Source of the DNA: Lachnospiraceae bacterium
GTDB taxonomy: Bacteria > Bacillota > Clostridia > Lachnospirales > Lachnospiraceae
Assembly (NCBI GenBank): GCA_022510745.1
Contig: JAFLSY010000006.1
Coordinates: 124,001 to 188,000, forward strand
Length of the DNA stretch: 64,000 bases
Direction: 5' to 3'
Below, piece by piece: positions 1 through 8,833 of this stretch; position 1 is the stretch's first letter, and every line of letters starts with the position of its first letter. A model generated the notes under the pieces. It saw nothing but the letters and a program-made list of their open reading frames with translations, had not been told where the DNA came from and made no database searches. A program made the position numbers and the translations under genes.

Positions 1-582
1 CATTGTTTTGAACAGGAAGAGATTTCAGTGGTGCCGGAAGTTCAGAAGTATCCGTTCAAGGATGCAGTGCAAATGGGGGAAGTGCAGGAACTTGACGGGG
101 TACTGCCGTACTACGGTGATTACAGGAATGCCGGAACTTGGTATATTGTGAAGATAGACGGCGTTGAGTATTATTATATCCGTTATGATTTAAGACCGGA
201 AGAATATATTTTAATGAGCTGGGCCATTGTGGATGCTTCTTATGAATTTGCAGGCGGGCTGAAAGTTGGTATGAAGGAAGAAGAAATCTTGGCCCAATAT
301 CCCGATATGGCAGTGATCGAATTTGAAGATGATTACATTTATGATGAGACAGCCGCGGTCATGGGATGGAACGGATATGCTTATCCCCATAGCTATGCAG
401 GCAATGACAGTGATTGGGATTATGGCGGAAAAAACTACTATGTATGGACGGACAGATTTGACTATATGATAGTAGCTGATATCGATCCGGGTGATACGCA
501 GGCTTTGCACCAACATCTGGGACTGCTCATGAAGGATCATACCGTAGCGGCAATAACCTTTTATTATCCCGTTGTAGGTTGA
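1..582 (+). CDS. C-terminal part of an unrecognised protein, cut by window start
   Basis: The reading frame is open from base 1, so the true start lies outside the window; a GTG at 28 is only the first internal start-like codon. About 193 residues are visible. They are acidic and rich in Tyr, Trp and Asp, with no membrane segment, no Cys cluster and no motif I recognise. The composition, with a Gly-Tyr-Asp rich centre, resembles the soluble part of clostridial lipoproteins or secreted proteins, but the signal region is missing, so location is a guess. It ends with TGA just before the debranching enzyme gene, so it may be the preceding member of that transcription unit. Function unknown. Confidence 0.6.
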   Translation, partial: HCFEQEEISVVPEVQKYPFKDAVQMGEVQELDGVLPYYGDYRNAGTWYIVKIDGVEYYYIRYDLRPEEYILMSWAIVDASYEFAGGLKVGMKEEEILAQYPDMAVIEFEDDYIYDETAAVMGWNGYAYPHSYAGNDSDWDYGGKNYYVWTDRFDYMIVADIDPGDTQALHQHLGLLMKDHTVAAITFYYPVVG

Positions 583-624
583 GTGAAAGGGACCGGACTG
601 TATCTGGGAAGGCGGGGGTATAGA

Positions 625-2709
625 ATGAGATTTGTTTACGGGAAACAGGATTTTAGTACCTTTGAGCGCGGAGAGGAAAACTGCTGGCTGATGACGAATG
701 GGCTGGGGGGATTTTCCTCTCTTACCATGCTGGGCTCCTGCAGCAGAAATGACCATGCGGTGCTGATGAGCTGCAGTCGAAAAGAGGCGCCTAATCATAG
801 ATTTAATATGATTCACGGGCTGGAAGAAATTCTATACATAGGAGATGAAAAATTCTTTCTCTCCAGTCAGGATTTTGCAGAGAAAGGAAAACGGCAGGAA
901 GGGTATCGGTATCTGAGTTGTTTTACGTATGAGGATTATCCTTGTTGGGACTATCTGGCGAAAGGCGTGGAAATTACAAAAAAGATCTTACTGCAGCCGG
1001 AGCACAATACGGTGGGAATCTCCTATCGGATGCAGAACCGTTCCGGTCAGCCGGTATGTCTTGAGGTAACGCCGCTGCTTCAATTTGTGCCAAAAGGACA
1101 GCAGCTTTCCAAGGATCAGACATTCTCCATAGAGCAGATATTCTCTAGAGAGCAGAGTTTCTTCATGGAGAATGAGTCGGAAGCAGAGCAAAATGACAGC
1201 CGGGGAATAATCTGTTCCAATAATAAGCAGCTCTACTATCGGACGAACGGAAACTTAAAAGAACAGGAAGTCTGCTTTCGGAAGAATTTGTACTATGCTT
1301 ATGATGCCTGTGATGGGCGGAGGGAGACGGGCTGCTGTGCAGTGAATCATAGCGTTTGCTTTTCTCTGAAAGCGGGGGAGTGCTTCATGGGGGAACTGGT
1401 CTATAGCACGGAAGAACCGGCCCAAATCAAAGCTGTACAGATAGAAGATATGCTGGTGCAGAAACGTCAAAAACTTGTGGAGAGGGCAGGACTGAAAGAT
1501 GGAACCGCGCAGGTGCTTGTGAAGGCGGCGGATCAGTTTATTGCATATCGGGCTTCCACGGGAAAGCAGACGATTTTGGCGGGATTTCCTTTTTTCGAGG
1601 ACTGGGGCAGGGATACCATGATCGCCCTGACCGGATGCTGTCTGTCCACCGGACAGTTTGAGAGGGCAAAGGAAATTTTGCGAACCTTCATGCAATACTG
1701 TCATAGGGGATTAATGCCCAATCTGTTTCCGGAGGGTGGACAGAAACCCTTATATAATACTGTGGATGCGTCACTGTTATTTATTTTAGCGGTATATGAT
1801 TATTATAGCCGTACAGGGGATGTTGCTTTTACGGCAGAATGTTATCCCGTAATGGAGGAGATTGTTACCCGGTATAGGAAGGGAACGGATTTTGATATCT
1901 GTATGGAGGAAGACGGTCTCATTCGGGCGGGCCGGGGATATGATCAGGTAACGTGGATGGATGTGCGGGTGGGAGATATTCTGCCCACACCTAGGCATGG
2001 CAAGCCGGTGGAGATCAATGCTTATTGGTACAATGCCCTGCGCATCTTAGAAGAATTGGGAAGGGTGCCGGGTATGAAAGGTCATGCGGAGGGTAAAGCA
2101 GAAACATCAGATTACGGTGCACTGGCAAAGCTGGTAAGAAAAAGCTTTCAGGAGAAGTTTTGGAACCCTGAGAAGCAGTGCTTAAAGGATGTATTGTCCG
2201 GCGGAGAGGCCGATGAGCAGATTCGCTGTAATCAGATATGGGCAGTTGCCCAGCCATTTTCTGTGTTGGAGGCGGAGCAGGAAAGAGCAGTAGTGGAAAC
2301 GGTGTTCCGTCTGCTGTATACGCCCCTGGGGCTTCGGACGTTAGAGCCCGCAGATGAGCAATTCCATCCCGTATATGGGGGAGAACTCTTACAGAGAGAT
2401 CTGGCTTATCATCAGGGGACGGTCTGGACGTATCCTCTGGGTGCTTATTATCTGGCATATTTGAAAGTAAACGGGTATTCCGAGACGGCATCAGAGCGGG
2501 TGCGGGGACAGTTGGATGCGATTAAGGCAGCGCTTCGGGAAGGCTGTATCGGACAGCTGCCGGAAATTTACGACGGTCTGGAACCGGTTTTTTCCAAAGG
2601 CTGCTTTGCCCAGGCATGGAGCGTCGGTGAACTTCTCAGAGTATATGAGGCGCTGGAGCAAAGTTTGCAAATCAGGGAAAGGTATGGATATGAAAATAAA
2701 GAGTTATAA
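625..2709 (+). CDS. Glycogen debranching enzyme (amylo-alpha-1,6-glucosidase)
   Basis: About 694 residues. The N-terminal part (roughly residues 5-280) has the prokaryotic GDE_N pattern, with ENCWLMTNGLGGF and SCSRNDHAVLM. The C-terminal part (about 290-680) is the alpha/alpha-barrel GDE_C domain, shown by FFEDWGRDTM, LFPEGG, DASLLF and YHQGTVWTYPLG. The enzyme hydrolyses alpha-1,6 branch points in glycogen or limit dextrins in the cytoplasm; no signal peptide is present. The ATG at 625 is preferred over an upstream GTG at 583 because it follows a GGAAGGCGGGGG ribosome site and begins at the conserved N-terminal motif. The 3' end overlaps the HAD gene by 20 bases. With the GH31 enzyme and the maltodextrin importer downstream it points to intracellular alpha-glucan breakdown. 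Confidence 0.88.
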   Translation: MRFVYGKQDFSTFERGEENCWLMTNGLGGFSSLTMLGSCSRNDHAVLMSCSRKEAPNHRFNMIHGLEEILYIGDEKFFLSSQDFAEKGKRQEGYRYLSCFTYEDYPCWDYLAKGVEITKKILLQPEHNTVGISYRMQNRSGQPVCLEVTPLLQFVPKGQQLSKDQTFSIEQIFSREQSFFMENESEAEQNDSRGIICSNNKQLYYRTNGNLKEQEVCFRKNLYYAYDACDGRRETGCCAVNHSVCFSLKAGECFMGELVYSTEEPAQIKAVQIEDMLVQKRQKLVERAGLKDGTAQVLVKAADQFIAYRASTGKQTILAGFPFFEDWGRDTMIALTGCCLSTGQFERAKEILRTFMQYCHRGLMPNLFPEGGQKPLYNTVDASLLFILAVYDYYSRTGDVAFTAECYPVMEEIVTRYRKGTDFDICMEEDGLIRAGRGYDQVTWMDVRVGDILPTPRHGKPVEINAYWYNALRILEELGRVPGMKGHAEGKAETSDYGALAKLVRKSFQEKFWNPEKQCLKDVLSGGEADEQIRCNQIWAVAQPFSVLEAEQERAVVETVFRLLYTPLGLRTLEPADEQFHPVYGGELLQRDLAYHQGTVWTYPLGAYYLAYLKVNGYSETASERVRGQLDAIKAALREGCIGQLPEIYDGLEPVFSKGCFAQAWSVGELLRVYEALEQSLQIRERYGYENKEL

Positions 2710-3457
2710 GAATTTTATTTTTGATCTGTATGGCACGCTGGTGGATATCCGAACCAACGAGGAGAACCCATATCTCTGGAAAAGGATCAGTGAGCTGTAT
2801 ACCTCTCTCGGAGCGCCCTATAGTTTTAGAGAATTGAAGAAAAGCTATAAGCAAGCTGTAAATGAGGCTGTATGCCATGTGCAGAGAGAGGGTGAAAAAA
2901 GATTTGGTAGGGAGTTTATTGGAGAACCGGATCTGACGGCAGTATTTCAGCAGTTATATCAGATAAAAGGAGCTTCCTGCAGCTCGGAACAGGCAGCAAT
3001 GACGGCGCATTTTTTCCGAATCCTGTCCAGACAGAAACTACGGGTATACAATGGGGTAAAGGAAACTCTGCAGCGCCTGCGGGAAAACGGCCGCGGCGTA
3101 TACCTGCTGTCCAATGCACAGCGGGATTTTACCAGACCGGATATGGAGTTGGTAGGTCTGACGGATTTCTTTGACGGTATTCTGATCTCTTCGGAGGAGG
3201 GGTGTAAAAAGCCTTCACCGGTGTTTTTTCACAGGCTTTTGGAAAGGTACGGACTGAAAGCACAGGACTGCCTGATGATGGGGAATGATATGAACAGCGA
3301 TATTGCAGGCGCAAGGGCCGTGGGGATGGATGCGCTGTATATTCATACGGAAACTTCACCTGCGGTAGCGGGAAAGCCTGATGCAGATTATACCGTGATG
3401 GACGGGGATTGGAATAAGGCGGCCGAACTTCTGCTTGCTGCGGCAGATATAGTGTAA
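2690..3457 (+). CDS. HAD-superfamily hydrolase, haloacid-dehalogenase-like subfamily
   Basis: 255 residues. HAD motifs are in order: DLYGTLVD (nucleophile Asp12), LLSNAQ (motif II Ser), KKPSPVFF (motif III Lys) and MGNDMNSDIAGA (motif IV acidic residues). A helical cap lies between motifs I and II, as in subfamily I. The second Asp of the usual DxD is Tyr, as in DxYGT haloacid dehalogenase-like members, so substrate class is uncertain; small phosphate esters are most likely. The ATG at 2690 is chosen because AGGGAAAGG sits 7 bases upstream; an ATG at 2684 is too close to it. The start lies inside the debranching enzyme gene, implying translational coupling. A role in hexose-phosphate housekeeping is an inference from context. 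Confidence 0.8.
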   Translation: MKIKSYKNFIFDLYGTLVDIRTNEENPYLWKRISELYTSLGAPYSFRELKKSYKQAVNEAVCHVQREGEKRFGREFIGEPDLTAVFQQLYQIKGASCSSEQAAMTAHFFRILSRQKLRVYNGVKETLQRLRENGRGVYLLSNAQRDFTRPDMELVGLTDFFDGILISSEEGCKKPSPVFFHRLLERYGLKAQDCLMMGNDMNSDIAGARAVGMDALYIHTETSPAVAGKPDADYTVMDGDWNKAAELLLAAADIV

Positions 3458-3547
3458 ATAATTCTTACGTGAATTGAGAACAGGCCATTGCGAATATTGC
3501 GCTTTCGGCCCAAAGTTTGCAGATTACAGAAAAGGAGAGGGTATGCT

Positions 3548-5824
3548 ATGAAGTTTGGAAGATTGACGGATTATAAGGTTTTAGGGCAGCAGGTGCTGCT
3601 TAACTTTGAGGGGCAGCAGGCGTCTATAACAGCGGTGACTCCTAAGATTATCAATGTGTTTTGCGGCCTTGAGCATCCTGAGCATCGCTCACAGGCCATT
3701 GAAGGAGAGAAAGAACAACCGGTGGACCTTAAAGTGGAGCAGCGAAAGGATGGACTGTGGATATCTACGGACAAGATATCGGTTCGGGTGGACAATGGCT
3801 TTTTTGTGGATTTTTATGATGAAAAGGGCAATCCGGTCTGTGAAGACTACCGGGGAGAGCGCAGGCCGCTTAAACGCATCAATGACGAGCAGCGAAAATT
3901 CCTTGAGAGTGAGGGGCATGAGGCCTTTCGTCAGGAGGAAAGAGCTTTTGAGGTCATAAAGAGGATGCAGGGCTCAGAGCATTTTTATGGTTTGGGGGAC
4001 AAAACAGGTTTTTTGGATAAGCGCCACTATGAATATGAAATGTGGAATACGGACGATCCCAGCCCGCAGGTGGACTGTTTTAAAGCACTGTACAAATCCA
4101 TTCCGTTTTTTCTGACACTGACGGATGACCATGTCTACGGTATTTTTATGGATAACCCTTATAAAAGTGTGTTCAATATGGGACAGGAGTCGGAGGATTA
4201 CTACTATTTTGGGGCGGTGGCAGGCAATCTGGACTATTATTATATTGCGGGAGAGTCGTTGCCGGAGGTGCTCTCAGGCTACACCTATCTCACAGGTACT
4301 TACCCTCTGCCCCAGAAATGGACGCTTGGCTATCAGCAGTCCCGCTGGGGATACACCACATGGGAGGATGTAGAAGAGATTGCACGAAATATGCGTGAGT
4401 TAGATATTCCCTGTGACTCTATTCATTTTGACATCGACTACATGCAGGATTTCAAAGTGTTTACATGGAATGAAGGAAGATATAAGGGCGATGCCGCGGG
4501 ATATGTGAAAAGTCTGGCAGAGCGCGGCTTTAAGATCGTGACGATCAACGATCCAGGCGTGAAAAAGGAGGCCGGTTACCCCATTTACGAGGAGGGTGTA
4601 AAGAACGGATATTTTGCGAAAAATCCGGAAGGAGAGGTCTACATCAATGCTGTCTGGCCCGGAGATTCAGCATTTCCGGATTTCGGAAATCCTAGGGTAC
4701 GTAAATGGTGGGGAGACCATCAGAAGTTCCTGCTTGACAAAGGTGTCAGAGGCATCTGGAATGATATGAACGAGCCCGCCAGTTTTAACGGTCCGCTGCC
4801 GGACGATGTAGTGTTTATGGATGAGGACAGGCTAACGGATCATAGGCGGATGCACAATCTCTACGGACATCTAATGGCAAAAGGAACCTATGAGGGACTG
4901 AAGCGTTTAGACAAAAGACGTCCTTTTGTGATCACCAGAGCATGCTACGCGGGAAGCCAAAAGTATGCCACCTGTTGGACCGGTGACAACCAGAGCATTT
5001 GGGCCCACCTGCAGATGGCAATTCCGCAGCTTTGCAATCTGGGAATGTCGGGAATGCCCTTTGCGGGTACGGATATCGGAGGCTTCGGCTCCGATACTAC
5101 AGAAGAATTATTACTGCGCTGGATACAGGTCGGCTGTTTTTCGCCGCTGTTTCGAAATCATTCTGCCTTGGGCAGCAGGCAGCAGGAGCCTTGGCAATTC
5201 GGAGACAAGGCAGTGGAAATCTACCGAAAGTATGTGAAGCTTCGCTACCGTTTTATTCCGTATCTGTATGATCTGTTTTATGAGGAGGAAAGAACCGGAG
5301 CTCCCATCTTGCGGCCGCTGGTGTTTCATTACGAGAAGGATGAGACCGCAAGGACCTGCAATGATGAGTTTCTTTTCGGCGACCGGATTCTGGTGGCACC
5401 GGTGGTGTATCAGGGTATGACAAAGCGCATGGTGTATCTGCCGGCAGGTGAATGGTACGACTACTGGACCGGAGAGAAGCTTATGGGAGAGAACTGGATC
5501 ATTCGGGATGCCCCCATAGATGTGTGCCCGATTTATGTGAAAGCGGGCAGTGTGATCCCTACTATGGAGCCCATGTCCTATGTAGGGGAAAAGGAATCCG
5601 ATACCTTATATCTGGAAGTATTTCCCGGAAAGGGGCAGTACGACCACTATCTGGATAACGGCGAGGATTTTTCCTACCGGGTGGGTGCATATCACCAATA
5701 CCGCTTCACTGTAGACGAGGCCGGAAAGGTACAGGGCCAGATCATGCATGGCGGTTATGAAGGACCCTATCAAAAAATATATGCCAATACATTTGGAGAA
5801 GTGGCGGAGGTATATATAATATAG
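3548..5824 (+). CDS. GH31 alpha-glucosidase
   Basis: 758 residues without signal peptide, so cytoplasmic. The N-terminal beta-sandwich (about 1-240) is followed by the catalytic barrel with GYQQSRWGY, HFDIDYM, the nucleophile signature GIWNDMNEP (Asp406) and the acid/base region CWTGDNQS (Asp480), then the substrate-binding GTDIGGFG and a C-terminal beta domain. Family 31 enzymes release glucose from the non-reducing ends of maltooligosaccharides, isomaltose or sucrose-type substrates; the exact linkage cannot be read here. ATG 3548 follows AAAAGGAGAGGG at good spacing. It is 90 bases after the HAD gene and before the importer, consistent with use of imported maltodextrins. Confidence 0.92.
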   Translation: MKFGRLTDYKVLGQQVLLNFEGQQASITAVTPKIINVFCGLEHPEHRSQAIEGEKEQPVDLKVEQRKDGLWISTDKISVRVDNGFFVDFYDEKGNPVCEDYRGERRPLKRINDEQRKFLESEGHEAFRQEERAFEVIKRMQGSEHFYGLGDKTGFLDKRHYEYEMWNTDDPSPQVDCFKALYKSIPFFLTLTDDHVYGIFMDNPYKSVFNMGQESEDYYYFGAVAGNLDYYYIAGESLPEVLSGYTYLTGTYPLPQKWTLGYQQSRWGYTTWEDVEEIARNMRELDIPCDSIHFDIDYMQDFKVFTWNEGRYKGDAAGYVKSLAERGFKIVTINDPGVKKEAGYPIYEEGVKNGYFAKNPEGEVYINAVWPGDSAFPDFGNPRVRKWWGDHQKFLLDKGVRGIWNDMNEPASFNGPLPDDVVFMDEDRLTDHRRMHNLYGHLMAKGTYEGLKRLDKRRPFVITRACYAGSQKYATCWTGDNQSIWAHLQMAIPQLCNLGMSGMPFAGTDIGGFGSDTTEELLLRWIQVGCFSPLFRNHSALGSRQQEPWQFGDKAVEIYRKYVKLRYRFIPYLYDLFYEEERTGAPILRPLVFHYEKDETARTCNDEFLFGDRILVAPVVYQGMTKRMVYLPAGEWYDYWTGEKLMGENWIIRDAPIDVCPIYVKAGSVIPTMEPMSYVGEKESDTLYLEVFPGKGQYDHYLDNGEDFSYRVGAYHQYRFTVDEAGKVQGQIMHGGYEGPYQKIYANTFGEVAEVYII

Positions 5825-5961
5825 TGTCGTTTTTTTATGAAATTGATAAAATAATATGATTTAGGACTGAAAAATGAAAAGGATTTTGTGATATTTGCAC
5901 AAAATGAAAAACTTTAGACTATAAAAATGCAATGAATTATCATGAACTTTAAACCTTATTA

Positions 5962-5990
5962 TTGTAAAATTTTATAAAAAATGATAATAT
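5962..5990 (+). promoter_or_regulatory. Putative promoter of the maltodextrin importer operon
   Basis: In the 213-base gap before the binding protein, TTGTAA (5962-5967) and TAATAT (5985-5990) are separated by 17 bases. GATAAT at 5983 is an alternative -10. The surrounding sequence is very AT-rich, so other choices are possible. Confidence 0.4.
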
Positions 5991-5999
5991 GATTAATAA

Positions 6000-6015
6000 G
6001 CGGCAGCATTGCCGC
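6000..6015. promoter_or_regulatory. Perfect inverted repeat at the predicted transcription start
   Basis: GCGGCA and TGCCGC arms around a GCAT centre lie about ten bases after the predicted -10 and before the ribosome site. The position suits a repressor operator (LacI-type regulators are usual for maltose operons) or a small 5' leader hairpin. No LacI gene is in the window, so the partner is unknown. Confidence 0.4.
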
Positions 6016-6037
6016 AAATAAAAAAGGAGGAATATTT

Positions 6038-7348
6038 ATGAAGAAGATATTAGCAATTCTTCTGACCACCGCAATGGTTGTAAGTATGGCAGCCTGCGGT
6101 GACAACAGCGGAAGCAACAGTGGAAACAACGCTGGAAACAACGCTGGAAACAATGGCGGAACCACTAATGAAAACGGCGGGGGGGCAGATAATACGACCT
6201 CCGGCGGCGGCAGTGGCGACATTACGATCTGGGTTGCCGATAATGTAGTTGAGTTCACTCAGGAACAGGTAAATGTATTTATGGCAGCTCATCCCGAGTA
6301 TGCCGGCTATACCGTGACGATCGAGTCCGTTGGCGAGGGTGATGCAGCGGGCAATATGGTTACCGACGTGCTTGGCGGAGCGGATATTTATGCTTTTGCA
6401 CAGGATCAGTTATCCCGTCTGGTATCTGCAAACGCACTGATGGAGCTTACTAATGACTATGCAAGCTTCGTGGAAACCAGCAATGACGCAGGTGCGGTAG
6501 GTGCTGCTAAGATGGGTAATGCTGTTTATGCATTCCCGATCACATCCGACAACGGATACTTTTTGTACTATGACAGTAGCGTAGTTACCGATCCCACCTC
6601 TCTGGATGCTATTCTTGCAGACTGTGAGGCAGCAGGAAAGAGTTTCTATTTCCAGATCACATCCGGCTGGTATACGCCTGCATTTTTCTTCCCGCTGGGC
6701 TGTGAACTTACCTATGAGACGAATGAAGAAGGAAAATTTGTATCTTCCAACATCTCTTATGCATCTGACGCAGGTGTAAGCGCTTTGAAAGCAATTATTG
6801 AAATGAAAAAATCTCCGGCATTTGTGGACGGTAGTAGTGTTGGCTCTGCAACTAATGCCGCAGCCATTGTCAGCGGTACTTGGGATGCCGGCGCAGCAAA
6901 GGATTTGTATGGCGATAACTATGCCTGCGCGAAGCTGCCTACCTTTACCGTAGACGGTAAAACCACTCAGATGGGTGGTTTCGGCGGATTCAAGCTGATC
7001 GGCGTGAAGCCCCAGACTGATGTTGACAAGGCGTTGGTATGTTTGGAACTGGCGAAGTGGTTATCCGGTGAGGAAGTACAGCTTGCCCGTTATCAGGCAG
7101 TAGGCTGGGGACCTTCCAACCTGAATGCACAGCAGAACGAAGCTGTACAGAGTGACGAAGCACTGTCTGCATTGGCAGAGCAGTTGGCATTCACCATCCC
7201 TCAGGGGCAGTATCCGGATGGTTATTGGCAGCTGACAGAATCCCTCGGCGGTTCTATTGTTGCCGGTGATTACGACAGCTATGATGACGCACAGTTATTG
7301 GGAGTATTACAGGAATTCCAGACAACTTGTGAGTCCTATGCGCAGTAG
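6038..7348 (+). CDS. Maltodextrin-type ABC transporter substrate-binding lipoprotein
   Basis: 436 residues. A lipoprotein signal peptide ends in SMAAC, with Cys20 as lipidation site, followed by a Ser/Gly/Asn linker built from a 12-base tandem repeat and then a family 1 solute-binding fold. ITIWVADN, AYAFPITSDNGYFLYYD-type strands and GTWDAG near residue 280 are typical of MalE-like proteins. It captures maltose or maltooligosaccharides on the outer membrane face and delivers them to the two permeases just downstream. AAGGAGG is 8 bases before the ATG. The specificity is inferred from the flanking amylase, glucosidase and debranching genes. Confidence 0.88.
   Translation: MKKILAILLTTAMVVSMAACGDNSGSNSGNNAGNNAGNNGGTTNENGGGADNTTSGGGSGDITIWVADNVVEFTQEQVNVFMAAHPEYAGYTVTIESVGEGDAAGNMVTDVLGGADIYAFAQDQLSRLVSANALMELTNDYASFVETSNDAGAVGAAKMGNAVYAFPITSDNGYFLYYDSSVVTDPTSLDAILADCEAAGKSFYFQITSGWYTPAFFFPLGCELTYETNEEGKFVSSNISYASDAGVSALKAIIEMKKSPAFVDGSSVGSATNAAAIVSGTWDAGAAKDLYGDNYACAKLPTFTVDGKTTQMGGFGGFKLIGVKPQTDVDKALVCLELAKWLSGEEVQLARYQAVGWGPSNLNAQQNEAVQSDEALSALAEQLAFTIPQGQYPDGYWQLTESLGGSIVAGDYDSYDDAQLLGVLQEFQTTCESYAQ
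6110..6157 (+). repeat. 12-base in-frame tandem repeat in the lipoprotein linker
   Basis: Four tandem 12-mers: one GGAAGCAACAGT, two exact GGAAACAACGCT and one GGAAACAATGGC. They encode Gly-Asn-Asn-Ala-like units between the lipid anchor and the binding domain. A gain or loss of a unit would change linker length by four residues without shifting frame. Confidence 0.85.
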
Positions 7349-7378
7349 TCAGTATAGCTTATAGATTTTAAGATTGAA

Positions 7379-7406
7379 ACCCGGGGCGGTGTATGCTGCC
7401 CCGGGT
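7379..7406 (+). other. Intercistronic hairpin between binding protein and permease genes
   Basis: Perfect 9-base arms ACCCGGGGC and GCCCCGGGT enclose a 10-base loop. It is followed by A-rich, not T-rich, sequence, so it is not a good terminator on the + strand. In many sugar ABC operons such a stem protects the binding-protein message and gives it excess over the permeases; that role is inferred here. Confidence 0.6.
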
Positions 7407-7429
7407 AAAAAATAAGTCGGGAGGTAATC

Positions 7430-8833
7430 ATGGGGAAAGACAAGAAATCCACTTCAGGTATCGGAAGCGCCTTTAAGGGCTTTGGGGCGGATATCAGGGA
7501 GATTGGCACGACTTTTGCGGAAGGAGACTGGAAAACAAAGGTTTCTTTTGTAATCATGGGATTTGGTTCTCTGATGCGCGGTCAGATTCTTCGCGGCCTT
7601 GTTTTTCTGGTATCGGAGATTCTTTTTATCTATTACATGGCTTCATTTGGTATCGGTTATCTGAAAGATATCACAACGCTGGGAACGGTGGCGACCTATA
7701 CGGACAAATCCGGGATTGTTCCGATCACTGTGTATGGGGATAACAGCTTTTTCATTTTATTATACAGTATTCTCAGCATATTCTTTATTGTTGCACTGAT
7801 TTTCTTATGGCGTATCAATATCCGTCAGAACTACATGGCAGAGAAACTTCTTAAGGAAGGAAAGCAGCTGCCCACTATCAAGCAGGATTTAAGCTCTCTG
7901 CTGAATGAAAATTTTGACAAGACGCTGTTGGCACTGCCCTGTGCAGGGGTTTTTCTGTTTGTTGTATTGCCGATCATATTCATGATCTGCATTGCATTTA
8001 CAAATTATGATGCTGATCACCAGTCGCCTGCGAATCTCTTTACCTGGGTGGGACTGGAGAACTTTAAAAATCTGTTTTCTATGGGATCGAGCGGTTTCGG
8101 CTCAACATTTGTCACCGTTTTGATCTGGACCTTGATTTGGGCATTTTTTGCAACCTTCCTAAACTATTTCTTGGGAATGGCTGTTGCAATTTTAATAAAT
8201 AAAAAAGGAATCAAATTCAAGAAAATGTGGAGGACGATTCTCGTTATGACCATCGCCGTTCCGCAGTTTGTATCCCTGTTGTATGTTTCAAAAATGTTTG
8301 CTGCAGATGGTCTGGTCAATACCTATCTGCTTAAATGGGGCATTATTCAACAGGCAATTCCGTTCTGGACCCAGGCAGCGTATACAAGGGTTATGATTAT
8401 TCTGATCAACGTCTGGATCGGTATTCCCTACATGGTATTGATGGCTACCGGTCTTTTGATGAATATTCCGGAAGATCTTTATGAAAGTGCACGCATTGAC
8501 GGCGCAAATGCCTTTCAGATGTTTCGCAAGATCACGTTGCCGTATATGCTGTTCGTAACGGGACCGTATCTGTTGACCTCCTTTACCGGAAACCTAAATA
8601 ACTTTAACGTAATCTTCCTGTTGACAAGGGGCGGTCCGCAGTCCATGAAACTGACCGGCGGTGCGGGTTATAGCGATTTGCTCATTACCTGGCTATATAA
8701 GATGACGGTCGATGATACCAATTACCGTATGGCTGCTGTTATCGGTATCTTTATCTTCGCGGTAACGGCTGTTATATCACTGTCGGTATACAGGCTCCTG
8801 CCGTCCGTAAAAGATGAGGAGGGATTCCAATAA
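7430..8833 (+). CDS. Maltodextrin ABC transporter permease, MalF type
   Basis: 467 residues. The extended N-terminal region has early membrane segments (about residues 40-65 and 100-125). The core permease starts with the segment around LLALPCAGVFLFVVLPIIF and ends near residue 450. The EAA loop that docks on the ATPase is visible as YESARIDGANAFQMF. It forms the import channel with the next protein. GGGAGG precedes the ATG by 6 bases. The stop codon overlaps the next start in TAATG, so the two permeases are translationally coupled. No ATPase gene lies in this operon, so a shared MsmK/MalK-type ATPase elsewhere must energise it. Confidence 0.9.
   Translation: MGKDKKSTSGIGSAFKGFGADIREIGTTFAEGDWKTKVSFVIMGFGSLMRGQILRGLVFLVSEILFIYYMASFGIGYLKDITTLGTVATYTDKSGIVPITVYGDNSFFILLYSILSIFFIVALIFLWRINIRQNYMAEKLLKEGKQLPTIKQDLSSLLNENFDKTLLALPCAGVFLFVVLPIIFMICIAFTNYDADHQSPANLFTWVGLENFKNLFSMGSSGFGSTFVTVLIWTLIWAFFATFLNYFLGMAVAILINKKGIKFKKMWRTILVMTIAVPQFVSLLYVSKMFAADGLVNTYLLKWGIIQQAIPFWTQAAYTRVMIILINVWIGIPYMVLMATGLLMNIPEDLYESARIDGANAFQMFRKITLPYMLFVTGPYLLTSFTGNLNNFNVIFLLTRGGPQSMKLTGGAGYSDLLITWLYKMTVDDTNYRMAAVIGIFIFAVTAVISLSVYRLLPSVKDEEGFQ

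Noticed and set aside
211..816. Long open frame on the minus strand across the first gene and the debranching enzyme start
   Set aside because: It is antisense to two better frames, has no ribosome site and shows no family resemblance. The same holds for the other long antisense frames, for example 1255-1704, 31770-32621, 39881-40627 and 46356-47174.
6110..6157. CRISPR-like short repeats
   Set aside because: The repeats are in-frame coding units of 12 bases without spacers. No CRISPR array was seen anywhere in the window.
7379..7406. Intrinsic terminator between binding protein and first permease
   Set aside because: The stem is followed by A, not T, on the + strand, and the downstream genes clearly belong to the same transporter.
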